Assembly: GCA_023384575.1 (NCBI GenBank)
Contig: JAHDVP010000001.1
Coordinates: 231,528-295,527 of the forward strand
Reading direction: 5' to 3'
DNA length: 64,000 nucleotides
DNA from: Acidobacteriota bacterium
Lineage (GTDB): Bacteria > Acidobacteriota > Vicinamibacteria > Vicinamibacterales > JAFNAJ01
Positions 16,856 to 25,117 of the stretch are shown in pieces. Both the position numbers and the translations under genes were made by a program. Under the pieces are notes generated by a model. The model worked only from the letters and a program-made list of their open reading frames with translations. It made no database searches and had not been told where the DNA came from. Position 1 is the stretch's first letter. Every line of letters starts with the position of its first letter.

Positions 16856-19752
16856 TGACGCCTTTTCCGGCCGCCGAGGCGCGAACGACACTCGAGGAGC
16901 TCGCCTCCGCGCTCGAAGCGTCGGGCGCGCCCACCGACGAAACGGTGGGGCTCGATGACGTGGCGGCCCGGCTCTGCGCGGTCGCGGACCTCGCGAGCAG
17001 CGCCGGCCTCGCTCGGCTGAGCGACACCGCTCGCTGTGCCGCCGAAGCCGTGGCCTGCCTCCTCGAGGTCGGGGCGGGGCCGGCGTCCGCGGGCTTCAGC
17101 CGCATCGCCGAGGTGACGCGACAGATGCTCGCCTTTTTGTCGCAGATCGAGCACACCGAAGCCGGAGGCGACGTCGACCTGAAGACCTGGACCGACCGGC
17201 TCGTCGATGCGGCCGACGCCGCCCGCGCCGTCGCGGCTGAAGCACGCGAGGCCGCTGCCGTCCCCGCCGCGCCACCTCCGGCCGTCGCCAGTCTCCGCGA
17301 CGACGTCGACCCGGACCCACCGCCCGGTGTGCCCCCCGAGCTGGCCGAGATCTTCGGCATCGAAGCCCACGACCACCTCGAGGTCATCGCCACGGCGGTG
17401 GCGAGCGTCGCCGCAGGTGGCGAGCCGCGCCAGGGCCTCCTGGCGCTGCGGCGCAGCGTGCACACCCTGAAGGGCGCGGCCGGCATGGTAGGGTTCCGCG
17501 CGGTGAGCCGCCTCGCCCACCGCATGGAAGACCTGCTCGATGGCCTCTGCGAGGGCGAGACGGCCCTGTCGCCCGACACCCTCCATCTGCTCGTCCACAC
17601 CGGCGACCTGCTGCAGGATCTCATCGACGGTGTGGGGAACCGCGAGGCCCGGCGCTCCGCGATCGTCCGGCTGCACGAGGAGTACGACCGGGTCCTCGGC
17701 TCGCCGACGGCCGCCGCACCACCGGTTCGCGCCGGCGTGCCATCGGGTCGCGCCAGCGCGCCACCCGACACGCACGCGGAGGCCAACGCGACCGGGCGCG
17801 CGATACGCCAGCAACGCGTGGACCAGACCCCGGTGCGACCGCCGACCGCGCCGGGGATGGCGGCCGTACCCGACGCCGAGCGGACGCGCCGCCCGCTTCG
17901 CGTGTCGCTCGATCGCCTCGACGGGCTCGTCCGCGAGGTGGGCGAACTGCTCGTCAGTCGATCGGGCATCGAGCAGCGGCTTCGTGGGCTCTCGGCCCAG
18001 GCTGGGGAGATGGCGCTCGCCGTCGAGCGCCTCCACCGCATCGCGACACGCCTTGAAACCGAGTACGAGGTGATGACGCTCGGCGGCAACCTGGACCGTC
18101 GGTTCGGCCGCCACGGTGGTGACCACTCGCGCCCGGTCTCCGCGCACGACTTCGACGAGCTCGAGCTCGATCGCTACACCGACTTCCACCTGATCACACG
18201 CGAGCTCATCGAGACTTCGACCGACCTCAGCACCATCGGCCGCCACGTGACCGACGCGGTCGCCGAACTCGACGGACGGTTCGACGGCCTCGGGCAGATC
18301 GCGGCAACGCTGCAGGACGACCTGATGGCGGTCCGTCTGGTCCCGCTCGCCACGATCGCGGGACGCCTCGAGCGGACCGTTCGCCGCGCCGCCGAGCAGC
18401 AGGGCAAGCGCGTGGACTTCGTCCTGAAGGGGGGGGAGCACACGATCGACACGGGGGTCATCGACCAGATCGTCGACGCGCTGCTCCATCTGCTTCGCAA
18501 CGCCGTCGATCACGGCATCGAGCCACCGGACGTGCGCGAGGCGAAGGGACGTCCGCCGCAGGGCCGCGTCACGGTGGCCGCGTCACGCCACGGCAGCCAG
18601 ATCGTCATCCGCGTCGAGGACGATGGTACGGGGATCGATTACGCGCGCCTCCGCGAGCGCGCGATTGAAGGCGGCTTCATGTCGGCCGCCGCCGCGGCGT
18701 CGAACCAGGCGCTCGAAGCCCTGATGTTCCTGCCCGGCTTCTCGACGAGGACGAGGGTGAGCGAGATCTCCGGGCGCGGCATCGGACTCGATGTCGTTCA
18801 GACCAGCGTCAGGGCACTCGATGGCCGGGTCGGCGTGGAGTCGGCGGCGGGCGGCGGCACCATCTTCACCCTGCGGCTGCCACTGACGCTCGCCATCGTC
18901 CGCTCGCTGCTCGTGCGGGTGGACGAGCGGCTCTACGCCATCCCCCAGGCGTCGATCCGCGAAGTCCGCCGGATGGCGCGCCACGACGTCGACGCGCGCG
19001 ACTGCGTCGAGATCGGCGACGGCTCGTGCCGGCGGGTCTTCCTGGCCGACGTGCTCGGCCTGCCTCGCCACCCCCTGGCCGTGGCGGAGGGGGTGCCCGG
19101 CGGGTCGGCCGAAGCGGTCACGGTCCTCGCGATCGACGTGGATGGGGAGCCGGTGGCGCTCGTGGTGGATGGCTTCACCGACATGCGCGACCTGGTCGTC
19201 AAGCCGTTGCCGGCGCACGTGCGCCGCGTCGGCGGGATCGCCGGCGCCTCAGTGCTCGGCGACGGCCGCGTGGTGCTCATCCTCAACCCGGAGGACCTGC
19301 TGCGCCGGCCCGTGGCGGCACCTGCCGTGACGGTCACACCGGTCTCCGAGGCTGGCCGCCGCGTCGTCACCGTGCTCATCGTCGACGACTCGGTGAGTGT
19401 CCGGCGCGTCCTGGCTGGCGTCGTCGAAGGAGCGGGCTGGCGGTCGATCCAGGCGCGCGACGGTCTCGAGGCACTCGAGTACTTGCAGCGAGTGGACGAG
19501 CCGCCCGACCTCATCCTCCTCGACATCGAGATGCCCCGTCTCGATGGCTTCGAGCTGACGCAGGTGCTGCGCAGCCAGGACGCGTATCGCGACGTGCCGA
19601 TCGTGGTCATCTCGTCGCGGGCGAACGAGAAGCACCGCGAGCGGGCGGCTGCGCTTGGGGCGACCGAGTACCTCGTCAAGCCGTTCCTCGAGGACACTCT
19701 CCTGGCCGTGATGCGGCGTCTCACGATGGGCCGCGAGGGCGCCGCCGCCTGA
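16852..19752 (+). CDS. CheA-type hybrid histidine kinase with receiver (ChpA-like)
   Basis: A 966-residue CheA homologue. A helical N-terminal region is followed by an Hpt domain with the phosphorylated histidine in SVHTLKGAAGMVGF (about residue 204), then a dimerisation region with an unusual insertion (residues ~400-450, GDHSRPVSAHDFDELELD). The kinase domain has LLRNAVDHGIEPPDVR and VEDDGTGIDYARL. A CheW-like domain follows (LRLPLTLAIVRSLLVRVDERLYAIP). The C-terminal receiver has LLDIEMPRLDGFEL near residue 890. There is a single Hpt, unlike the many in Pseudomonas ChpA. It closes the Pil-Chp-like operon. Confidence 0.94.
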   Translation: MMTPFPAAEARTTLEELASALEASGAPTDETVGLDDVAARLCAVADLASSAGLARLSDTARCAAEAVACLLEVGAGPASAGFSRIAEVTRQMLAFLSQIEHTEAGGDVDLKTWTDRLVDAADAARAVAAEAREAAAVPAAPPPAVASLRDDVDPDPPPGVPPELAEIFGIEAHDHLEVIATAVASVAAGGEPRQGLLALRRSVHTLKGAAGMVGFRAVSRLAHRMEDLLDGLCEGETALSPDTLHLLVHTGDLLQDLIDGVGNREARRSAIVRLHEEYDRVLGSPTAAAPPVRAGVPSGRASAPPDTHAEANATGRAIRQQRVDQTPVRPPTAPGMAAVPDAERTRRPLRVSLDRLDGLVREVGELLVSRSGIEQRLRGLSAQAGEMALAVERLHRIATRLETEYEVMTLGGNLDRRFGRHGGDHSRPVSAHDFDELELDRYTDFHLITRELIETSTDLSTIGRHVTDAVAELDGRFDGLGQIAATLQDDLMAVRLVPLATIAGRLERTVRRAAEQQGKRVDFVLKGGEHTIDTGVIDQIVDALLHLLRNAVDHGIEPPDVREAKGRPPQGRVTVAASRHGSQIVIRVEDDGTGIDYARLRERAIEGGFMSAAAAASNQALEALMFLPGFSTRTRVSEISGRGIGLDVVQTSVRALDGRVGVESAAGGGTIFTLRLPLTLAIVRSLLVRVDERLYAIPQASIREVRRMARHDVDARDCVEIGDGSCRRVFLADVLGLPRHPLAVAEGVPGGSAEAVTVLAIDVDGEPVALVVDGFTDMRDLVVKPLPAHVRRVGGIAGASVLGDGRVVLILNPEDLLRRPVAAPAVTVTPVSEAGRRVVTVLIVDDSVSVRRVLAGVVEGAGWRSIQARDGLEALEYLQRVDEPPDLILLDIEMPRLDGFELTQVLRSQDAYRDVPIVVISSRANEKHRERAAALGATEYLVKPFLEDTLLAVMRRLTMGREGAAA

Positions 19753-19848
19753 CCTGGGAGCAGACGAGGTCGTCAGTGACGAACGGGCGACCCGGCCGAA
19801 GACCGGGCCGCCCCGGGTCTCCGGCGCGTCGAGATTCGGAATGCCGCA

Positions 19849-20106
19849 TCAGCCGATACCCAGGCGCGCCCTGAGTCGGCGGCCGACACCGGCGTCGATC
19901 GGCCCCGCTGCCGCGACGTCCCGACACAGGACCGCCAGGAGATCGGAGTACTGCTGGCCGAAGCGCTCGCAAAGATCGCAGCCTCGCAGGTGGTCGTGGA
20001 TGCGGGCCACCATGGCTGGCGCGAGGTCCCCGTCGGCGTAGTCGCCGAGCGCGGCGAGGACCTCCGAGCAGCGCAGCCCGCCCACGTCACGTTCACCCGT
20101 CAGCAT
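19849..20106 (-). CDS. Anti-sigma factor, zinc-finger (zf-HC2) type
   Basis: An 85-residue protein with the signature H-x3-C-x2-C in IHDHLRGCDLCERFGQQYSDLL, as in zinc-binding anti-sigma factors; there is no membrane segment. The ATG at 20106 has GGGAG upstream and overlaps the end of the ECF sigma gene by 14 bases, so it is almost certainly the sigma factor's partner. It ends near a G+C-rich hairpin region between it and the convergent cheA gene. Confidence 0.82.
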   Translation of the reverse strand: MLTGERDVGGLRCSEVLAALGDYADGDLAPAMVARIHDHLRGCDLCERFGQQYSDLLAVLCRDVAAAGPIDAGVGRRLRARLGIG

Positions 20107-20683
20107 CGTGGTCTCCCTTCCGCACGGACGCGGCAAGCCGAAGCCTGGCCCGGTGGAGGCGACTCTTCATCGCGGCGACACCCAGGCCGAGCAGGGCCGC
20201 GACCTCTTCGCCGGAATAGCCCTCGAGATCGCGAAGGGTGAGAATCTCCCGGTCGTCGGGCGCGAGGGACTCCAGCGCGGCCATGAGCCTGGCCCGGCGC
20301 TCGGCGGCCATCAGCGCCTGCTCGGGATCGGGCTGGCCCCAGCCGGCCAGGCGACCGAGGTCCTCGAGGGGCACCGGCTCGAGCGGTTCCCGGTCCCGGC
20401 GGGCCCTGGCGCGGAAGGCGGCGTGACGGGCGATCGTGAACAGCCAGGTGCGCACGCTCGACTCGCCGCGGAAACTCCCCGCCGACTGCAGAGCGGCCAG
20501 GAAGGTCTGCTGCAGGAGGTCCTCGGCCGCCTGGTGGTCGGCGGCCAGGGCCCTCGCGTAGCGAAAGATGCGCGCCTCGTGGCGCGTCACGAGCTGCGCG
20601 AAGGCCTCGCGGTCACCTGAAGCGGTGCACCCGAGCAACGCCTCGTCGCTCAGCGCGCCGAGCTCGAACGACGGGTCGGGCAC
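20093..20683 (-). CDS. ECF RNA polymerase sigma factor
   Basis: A 196-residue ECF sigma factor. Region 2: FAQLVTRHEARIFRYARALAADHQAAEDLLQQTFLAAL and SVRTWLFTIARHAAFRARAR. Region 4: SLAPDDREILTLRDLEGYSGEEVAALLGLGVAAMKSRLHRARLRL. I start it at GTG 20683, about 15 residues before ALSDEALLGC. This overlaps the end of the upstream DUF2892 gene by 34 bases; a downstream start is possible. It is coupled to the zinc-finger anti-sigma gene. Confidence 0.9.
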   Translation of the reverse strand: MPDPSFELGALSDEALLGCTASGDREAFAQLVTRHEARIFRYARALAADHQAAEDLLQQTFLAALQSAGSFRGESSVRTWLFTIARHAAFRARARRDREPLEPVPLEDLGRLAGWGQPDPEQALMAAERRARLMAALESLAPDDREILTLRDLEGYSGEEVAALLGLGVAAMKSRLHRARLRLAASVRKGDHDADG

Positions 20684-20868
20684 GTGGAGATCCCGAACAA
20701 CGAGTAGACGGGGCAGTTGCCGATGGCGCCGGTCAGCAGCGGCACCACCCCAAGGTACCCCCAGGCCGTCTGCGGTCCGATCTGAGTGATGGCCAACAGG
20801 CCGAGGCCCACCACGACGCGAACCGCACGTTCGATGGGATGTTCGTTGACGCCAAACACAGTCGCCAT
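20650..20868 (-). CDS. DUF2892 (YgaP-like transmembrane) protein
   Basis: A 72-residue inner-membrane protein: MATVFGVNEHPIERAVRVVVGLGLLAIT, then a second hydrophobic segment (GYLGVVPLLTGAIGNCPVYSLFGISTC). The N-terminal N-x-x-E-R motif and the GxxGxCPxYxxxGxxTC ending are the DUF2892 signature, related to the membrane part of YgaP sulfurtransferase. The two conserved cysteines are present. GGGAG precedes the ATG. It overlaps the ECF sigma gene downstream and may share its regulon. Confidence 0.88.
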   Translation of the reverse strand: MATVFGVNEHPIERAVRVVVGLGLLAITQIGPQTAWGYLGVVPLLTGAIGNCPVYSLFGISTCPTRRSSSAR

Positions 20869-20974
20869 CCTCGGTCTCCCGAGCCGGCACAGGTCGCGGG
20901 CCCCACGCCCGGTCGCGCCGTGCTCCAGCTTCATAGAGTCCGGACAAGGAAAAAGGATTCCGCCGAATCCGGCC

Positions 20975-23344
20975 TCAGCCGGCGTCGGTCGACGAATCGG
21001 TGGCAGCGCGACCGGCCGAGTCGAGCACCTCGCGCACCTTCCTGGCCAGGTAGGCGGTGGAGATGGGCTTCTGGAGGAAATGGCTGCCCTCGGGGAGCAC
21101 GCCGTGCTGGTCGATGATGTCGGCCGTGTAGCCCGACATGTACAGCGTCAGGATCTCGGGACGACGGCTCGAGACGAGGCCCTGCAGCGCCCGCCCGCTC
21201 ATGTCGGGCAGGACCACGTCGGTCACGAGCAGGGCGATTGTCCCCTCGTGCGCATCGCACCATCGCAGCGCCTGGTCCGGGGTGGCCGACGGCAGCACGG
21301 TGTAGCCGAGTCGCTTGAGCAGCGTCGTCAGCAGGTCGAGCAGGGGAATGCTGTCCTCGACGAGCAGGATCGTCTCGCTCCCGCTGATGTCGCCGGAATC
21401 GACCTGCGCGGCAGTCCACCGCGGGTGGCCGGACGAGCGCGGCAGGTACAGCCGGAACGTGGTCCCGCGACCGGCCTCACTGTAGACGTTGATGAAGCCG
21501 GCATGCTGGCGAACGATGCCGTACACCGTCGGCAGGCCGAGCCCCGTACCGACGCCGGCCGGCTTGGTCGTGAAGAAGGGCTCGAAGATCCGGGCCTGGA
21601 TCTCAGGTGGCATGCCCACGCCAGAATCGCTGACGGCCAGCATGACGTGATCGCCGGGCGTGGCCTCCACGTGGAGCGCCGCGTACGCGTCGTCGACGAA
21701 CACGTTGTCGGTCTCGATGACGATACGACCGGTGCCGGCAATGGCGTCACGGGCGTTGACGACGAGGTTCGCCAGCACTTGATCGACCTGACCCGGGTCG
21801 ATGCGAATCGGCCACAGGTCCGGGGCAAGCGTCACCCGCAGGTCGATGCTCTCCCCGACCAGCCGCTCCAGCATCTTCCGGCTGCCCGCCACCCGCTCGT
21901 TGAGATCGAGCACCACGGGCTCGATCACCTGGCGACGTGCGAAGGCGAGCAATTGGCTGACGAGCGCCGCCGACCGCTCGGCCGCCTTCTTGATCTCCGC
22001 AAGATCGTCGTGGAGCTCCCCGGACCCGACGCGTTCCTGCGCGAGCTCGGCAAAGCCGATCACGATGCTCAGCATGTTGTTGAAGTCGTGGGCCACACCG
22101 CCGGCCAGGCGTCCGAGGGCCTCGAGCTTCTGCGACTGCCGCAGCTGGTCCTCGAGCGCGAGCTGCTCGGTGATGTCTTCCTTGACGGCGACGTAGTGCG
22201 TGATCGCACCGGACGCGTCTCGAATCGCCGAGACGGCCGCTCTCTCGATGAACCGCGTGCCGTCCTTTCTCTGATTGTGAAACAGCCCGCGCCACTCGCC
22301 GCCGGTCGTAATGGCGTTCCACAGGTCGGAATAGGTCTCGGGTGGGGTCTCGCCCGAGCTCAGGAGTCTCGGGTTCTGCCCCTTGACCTCCTCCAGCGAG
22401 TAGCCGGTGACCCGCGTGAAGTTCGGATTCACGTACTCGATGGCCCCTGTCGCGTCGGTGATCACGATCGAGACCGGGCTCTGCTCGATCGCCTGCGACA
22501 GGCTGCGCAGTGTCGCCTCGTCCCGGCGCCGCTGCGTGATGTCGGTGGCCAGCACGGCCTTGGCCGGCCTCCCCTGGAACCGCAGCATGTGAGAGGTGAT
22601 CTCGACGTCGATCACCTCACCGCGCTTGGTGACGTGCCGCCACACCCCGGAGCGCTCGAGCCCCTCTGGCCCTCGGGCGACGCTCTCGCGCAGCCTCGGC
22701 AGGTCCTCTTCGGGCCGGATGTCGGCGATCGTCATCGCGAGGAACTCTGCCCGGCTGTAGCCGTAGTGCGCGACGGCCATGTCGTTGACGGCGAGGAATT
22801 GGAGGCTCTCGAGGTCGTACACCCACATCGGCTGTGGATTCGCCTCGAAGAGGGCGCGGTACCGGGACTCGTTCTCCGCGAGCCGGTCCATGGCCTCTTT
22901 CAGCGCGTCCATCGCATGCCGGGTCTCGCTGACATCGGTCCAGGTGCCCACGATGGCGGCGCGATTCCGTCGGCCTGGCATCCGGCGGCGTTCGTCACGA
23001 ATCCAGACGTAGCTACCGTCGCGTCGCCTGAAGCGGTACTCGTCGACCAACTCCTCCTCGGCAGCGAGCCGCCGCTGCGCGGCCTCGAGTCGCGTGACGT
23101 CGTCGGGATGGAGATGCGCGAACCACCAGCCTGGCCGCAGAGCCTCCTCGACCGAGAAGCCCGTCAGGGCGGTGATGTTCTCGCTGACGTAGGTCGCCCT
23201 GACACTACCTTGCTCGAGTTCGAGCGCATACAGCACGACCCCGCTGCGGGCGATCAACTCGCCGAGAAGCTTCGCCGACGGTGAGAGCCGTTGACTGCCA
23301 TGTGCGGGCCGTCCACCGGCATCGTCTCGGCGTCGTTGGGGCAT
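20975..23344 (-). CDS. PAS-domain hybrid sensor histidine kinase with C-terminal receiver
   Basis: A 789-residue cytoplasmic sensor kinase with no membrane segment. It has three PAS domains (about residues 25-140, 160-270 and 280-400; e.g. ITALTGFSVEEAL, YGYSRAEFL, FTRVTGYSLEEVKG) with PAC motifs. The HisKA histidine is in GGVAHDFNNMLSIVIGF (about residue 418). The HATPase shows LANLVVNARDAI, SDSGVGMPPE and GTGLGLPTVYGIV. The C-terminal receiver has LLVTDVVLPDMSG and FLQKPIS. The GGVAHDFNN box is typical of soluble PAS kinases in soil bacteria. The signal is unknown. Confidence 0.93.
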   Translation of the reverse strand: MPQRRRDDAGGRPAHGSQRLSPSAKLLGELIARSGVVLYALELEQGSVRATYVSENITALTGFSVEEALRPGWWFAHLHPDDVTRLEAAQRRLAAEEELVDEYRFRRRDGSYVWIRDERRRMPGRRNRAAIVGTWTDVSETRHAMDALKEAMDRLAENESRYRALFEANPQPMWVYDLESLQFLAVNDMAVAHYGYSRAEFLAMTIADIRPEEDLPRLRESVARGPEGLERSGVWRHVTKRGEVIDVEITSHMLRFQGRPAKAVLATDITQRRRDEATLRSLSQAIEQSPVSIVITDATGAIEYVNPNFTRVTGYSLEEVKGQNPRLLSSGETPPETYSDLWNAITTGGEWRGLFHNQRKDGTRFIERAAVSAIRDASGAITHYVAVKEDITEQLALEDQLRQSQKLEALGRLAGGVAHDFNNMLSIVIGFAELAQERVGSGELHDDLAEIKKAAERSAALVSQLLAFARRQVIEPVVLDLNERVAGSRKMLERLVGESIDLRVTLAPDLWPIRIDPGQVDQVLANLVVNARDAIAGTGRIVIETDNVFVDDAYAALHVEATPGDHVMLAVSDSGVGMPPEIQARIFEPFFTTKPAGVGTGLGLPTVYGIVRQHAGFINVYSEAGRGTTFRLYLPRSSGHPRWTAAQVDSGDISGSETILLVEDSIPLLDLLTTLLKRLGYTVLPSATPDQALRWCDAHEGTIALLVTDVVLPDMSGRALQGLVSSRRPEILTLYMSGYTADIIDQHGVLPEGSHFLQKPISTAYLARKVREVLDSAGRAATDSSTDAG

Positions 23345-23562
23345 GAACCTCCGTCGCGGGCGCGACTGACAGCACTCCCGTTCCGCGCACCGCGAAGGAC
23401 TTGAGCGGCTGGTGACCGGACCCCGGGGTCGAGGCCCAAAGGGACGAAGGGCCTATGATGGCACGATCCTCCCGCATTGTCAGGGTCAGCCGTAGAATCC
23501 GCGGCCTGCGGTGGCCGAACCGCGCGGAGTCGGGACCTGGACCTGCGGCCGGAGCCCGTAGG
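23345..23562. other. Intergenic region, nothing recognised
   Basis: 218 bp between the start of the PAS kinase gene and the last gene of the microcompartment locus, both on the minus strand. I see no RNA gene or conserved repeat. It presumably carries the kinase promoter and the end of the BMC transcript. Confidence 0.5.
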
Positions 23563-23829
23563 TCAGTGACCGACCGACTGACAGAAGCCGCAACGGTTGC
23601 AGCCGACGGCGGGCTCGATCAGGCAGGGGCTGCCTTCGTCGGGTGCCACGAGCGCGAGGGTGAGGTGGCTCGGGTGGGTGAGCCACGCGGGCCGCGCGAC
23701 ACCCGACGGCGTCGATCCGGCGGGCACGAGCGGTCTGGGCGCGGCATGGGGCAGAGCCACGCGGGGAGCTTGCCCGAGGCGCCGGGCAAGTGCCGACCTG
23801 ACGACGGCGCGGACCTGGTCTTCGTTCAT
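23563..23829 (-). CDS. Candidate BMC cargo: N-terminal encapsulation-like helix plus four-cysteine tail
   Basis: An 88-residue protein in the BMC locus. The first 19 residues (MNEDQVRAVVRSALARRLG) form an amphipathic helix with V/V/L/L spacing like known encapsulation peptides such as that of PduP. A Pro/Ala-rich linker follows (residues 20-48), then a short C-terminal module with cysteines 69, 77, 80 and 83 and a terminal histidine (GCNRCGFCQSVGH). The cysteine spacing could hold a metal or Fe-S centre. I do not recognise a named family and assign no reaction. It overlaps the upstream BMC pentamer gene by ATGA. Confidence 0.7.
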   Translation of the reverse strand: MNEDQVRAVVRSALARRLGQAPRVALPHAAPRPLVPAGSTPSGVARPAWLTHPSHLTLALVAPDEGSPCLIEPAVGCNRCGFCQSVGH

Positions 23830-24143
23830 GCCTCGGCCCTGGCTTGGCGCCGGTCTCGCGCCGGCCGAACGGTGGGGGCCTCGTCGATGGCATCGACGAT
23901 GCCGACAATCGCGGCGTCGACTGCGGCACCGGGCTGCCCGATGGCGGCGCCTGCCGATTTCCCTTCGAGTACGACCAGCACGCGTTCACCCACCCCGGCG
24001 CCAACGCCGTCGACGGCGAGCAGCGCCGGGCCGAGCTCCGCCCCGTCCGGCGCGACGGGCTGCACGAGCAGCAACTTCTTCGCCTCGAGCTCCGCGCTCT
24101 TCTTCGTCGACACGAGCGGGCCGACGACCCGGGCAATCTGCAT
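23826..24143 (-). CDS. BMC shell vertex protein (EutN/CcmL family), copy 3
   Basis: A 105-residue BMC-P protein from ATG 24143 (GAGGAG upstream). It starts MQIARVVGPLVSTKKSAELEAKKLLLVQPV and contains DGVGAGVGERVLVVLEG and AAVDAAIVGIVDAID, the EutN/CcmL pentamer blocks. Pentamers cap the vertices of the icosahedral shell. It has a charged C-terminal tail of about 15 residues (APTVRPARDRRQARAEA) absent from the other two copies. It is the third of three tandem BMC-P genes. Confidence 0.93.
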   Translation of the reverse strand: MQIARVVGPLVSTKKSAELEAKKLLLVQPVAPDGAELGPALLAVDGVGAGVGERVLVVLEGKSAGAAIGQPGAAVDAAIVGIVDAIDEAPTVRPARDRRQARAEA

Positions 24144-24179
24144 CACGCTCCTCGCAGAAGAACGACGCGCCGCCACACC

Positions 24180-24446
24180 TCACTCGACGTGCCAGTGATC
24201 GACGATGCCGACGATCGTGGCGTCGGTCGGCGTGACGCCGGGCCCGAACGGAAAGGCCGCCTCACTGCCGCGCACGTAGAACACGCGCTCGCCGACGCCG
24301 GCGCCCGCGGCGTCGGTGGCCACGAGCGGCTTACCGACGGCGCCGCCCGAGGCGGTCAGCGGCTGGACCAGCAGCAGGGTCCGATCGTCGAGGCCGGCGT
24401 TCTTGAGCGAACACACCACCGTACCGACGACGAGGGCCACCTGCAC
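24180..24446 (-). CDS. BMC shell vertex protein (EutN/CcmL family), copy 2
   Basis: An 88-residue BMC-P protein: MQVALVVGTVVCSLKNAGLDDRTLLLVQPL, then DAAGAGVGERVFYVRGSEAAFPFG and DATIVGIVDHWHVE. It starts with GTG at 24446, two bases after the stop of copy 1. The length is near the minimal pentamer. The divergence between the three copies suggests different vertex positions or partners rather than a recent duplication. Confidence 0.93.
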   Translation of the reverse strand: MQVALVVGTVVCSLKNAGLDDRTLLLVQPLTASGGAVGKPLVATDAAGAGVGERVFYVRGSEAAFPFGPGVTPTDATIVGIVDHWHVE

Positions 24447-24448
24447 GT

Positions 24449-24724
24449 TCAGTCCCTGGCGGCCAGGCTGACGGTGTCGACGATGCCGACGATGGCGGCA
24501 TCGACCGGCCGGTCCTTCAGGCCGGTGGCCATGCGGGCCGAGCTGCCGCTGACGACGAGTACCGTCTCGCCGACTCCGGCCTCCACGGTGTCGACGGCGA
24601 CGAGATAGCCGCCGTCGATTTCACCGCCCGGGTCGACGGGTCGCACGAGGAGCAGCTTGTGCCCCTCGAGCTTCTCGTCCTTGCGCGTGGCGACGACCGT
24701 CCCGACGACCCTGGTCAGGAGCAT
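24449..24724 (-). CDS. BMC shell vertex protein (EutN/CcmL family), copy 1
   Basis: A 91-residue BMC-P protein: MLLTRVVGTVVATRKDEKLEGHKLLLVRPV, DTVEAGVGETVLVVSGSSARMATG and AAIVGIVDTVSL. It begins immediately after the BMC-H stop codon (TAG-ATG), so it is translationally linked to the hexamer gene. EutN/CcmL-type proteins form shell pentamers. Confidence 0.93.
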   Translation of the reverse strand: MLLTRVVGTVVATRKDEKLEGHKLLLVRPVDPGGEIDGGYLVAVDTVEAGVGETVLVVSGSSARMATGLKDRPVDAAIVGIVDTVSLAARD

Positions 24725-25012
24725 CTAGCCCTTCGCCGACTTGCCGATCGGCAGCACGTCCTCGAGGTCGCGGTGCGGCCGCGGGATGACGTGGACCGAC
24801 ACGAGCTCGCCGACGCGCCGCGCGGCCGCGGCTCCGGCGTCGGTGGCGGCCTTCACGGCCGCGACATCGCCGCGGACGATGGCCGTGACGTAGCCGGCGC
24901 CAATCTTCTCCCAGCCGACGAGGGTGACCTTCGCGGCCTTCACCATGGCATCGGCTGCCTCGATCATCGCGACGAGGCCCTTGGTCTCGACCATGCCCAA
25001 CGCTTCACCCAT
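24725..25012 (-). CDS. BMC-H shell hexamer protein (Pfam BMC domain)
   Basis: A 95-residue single BMC-domain protein: [60 protein letters not shown] ending in VISIP-like [17 protein letters not shown]. These hexamers tile the facets of bacterial microcompartments. ATG 25012 is chosen because GGAGG lies six bases upstream; the frame is open to a GTG at 25033. It is the only facet protein in the locus, so the shell here would be built of one hexamer and three pentamer types unless other shell genes lie elsewhere. Confidence 0.95.
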   Translation of the reverse strand: MGEALGMVETKGLVAMIEAADAMVKAAKVTLVGWEKIGAGYVTAIVRGDVAAVKAATDAGAAAARRVGELVSVHVIPRPHRDLEDVLPIGKSAKG

Positions 25013-25117
25013 GAGGTCCTCCACATCCAGCACTCACCGGGACCGACCTCGCCGGGCAGTCCCGCACCGCACGACCAGCGCCCCTCCGGGGAGCCGGGCC
25101 CAACACGCCATCATAGC

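Noticed and set aside
19770-19830. GGCGACCCGG...CCGGGCCGCC hairpin after cheA as a terminator
   Set aside because: It has a mismatch and no T-run on either strand. It may still be a weak structure between convergent genes.
20786-23284. Long plus-strand frame opposite the PAS hybrid kinase
   Set aside because: Antisense shadow of a kinase with complete HisKA/HATPase/receiver motifs.
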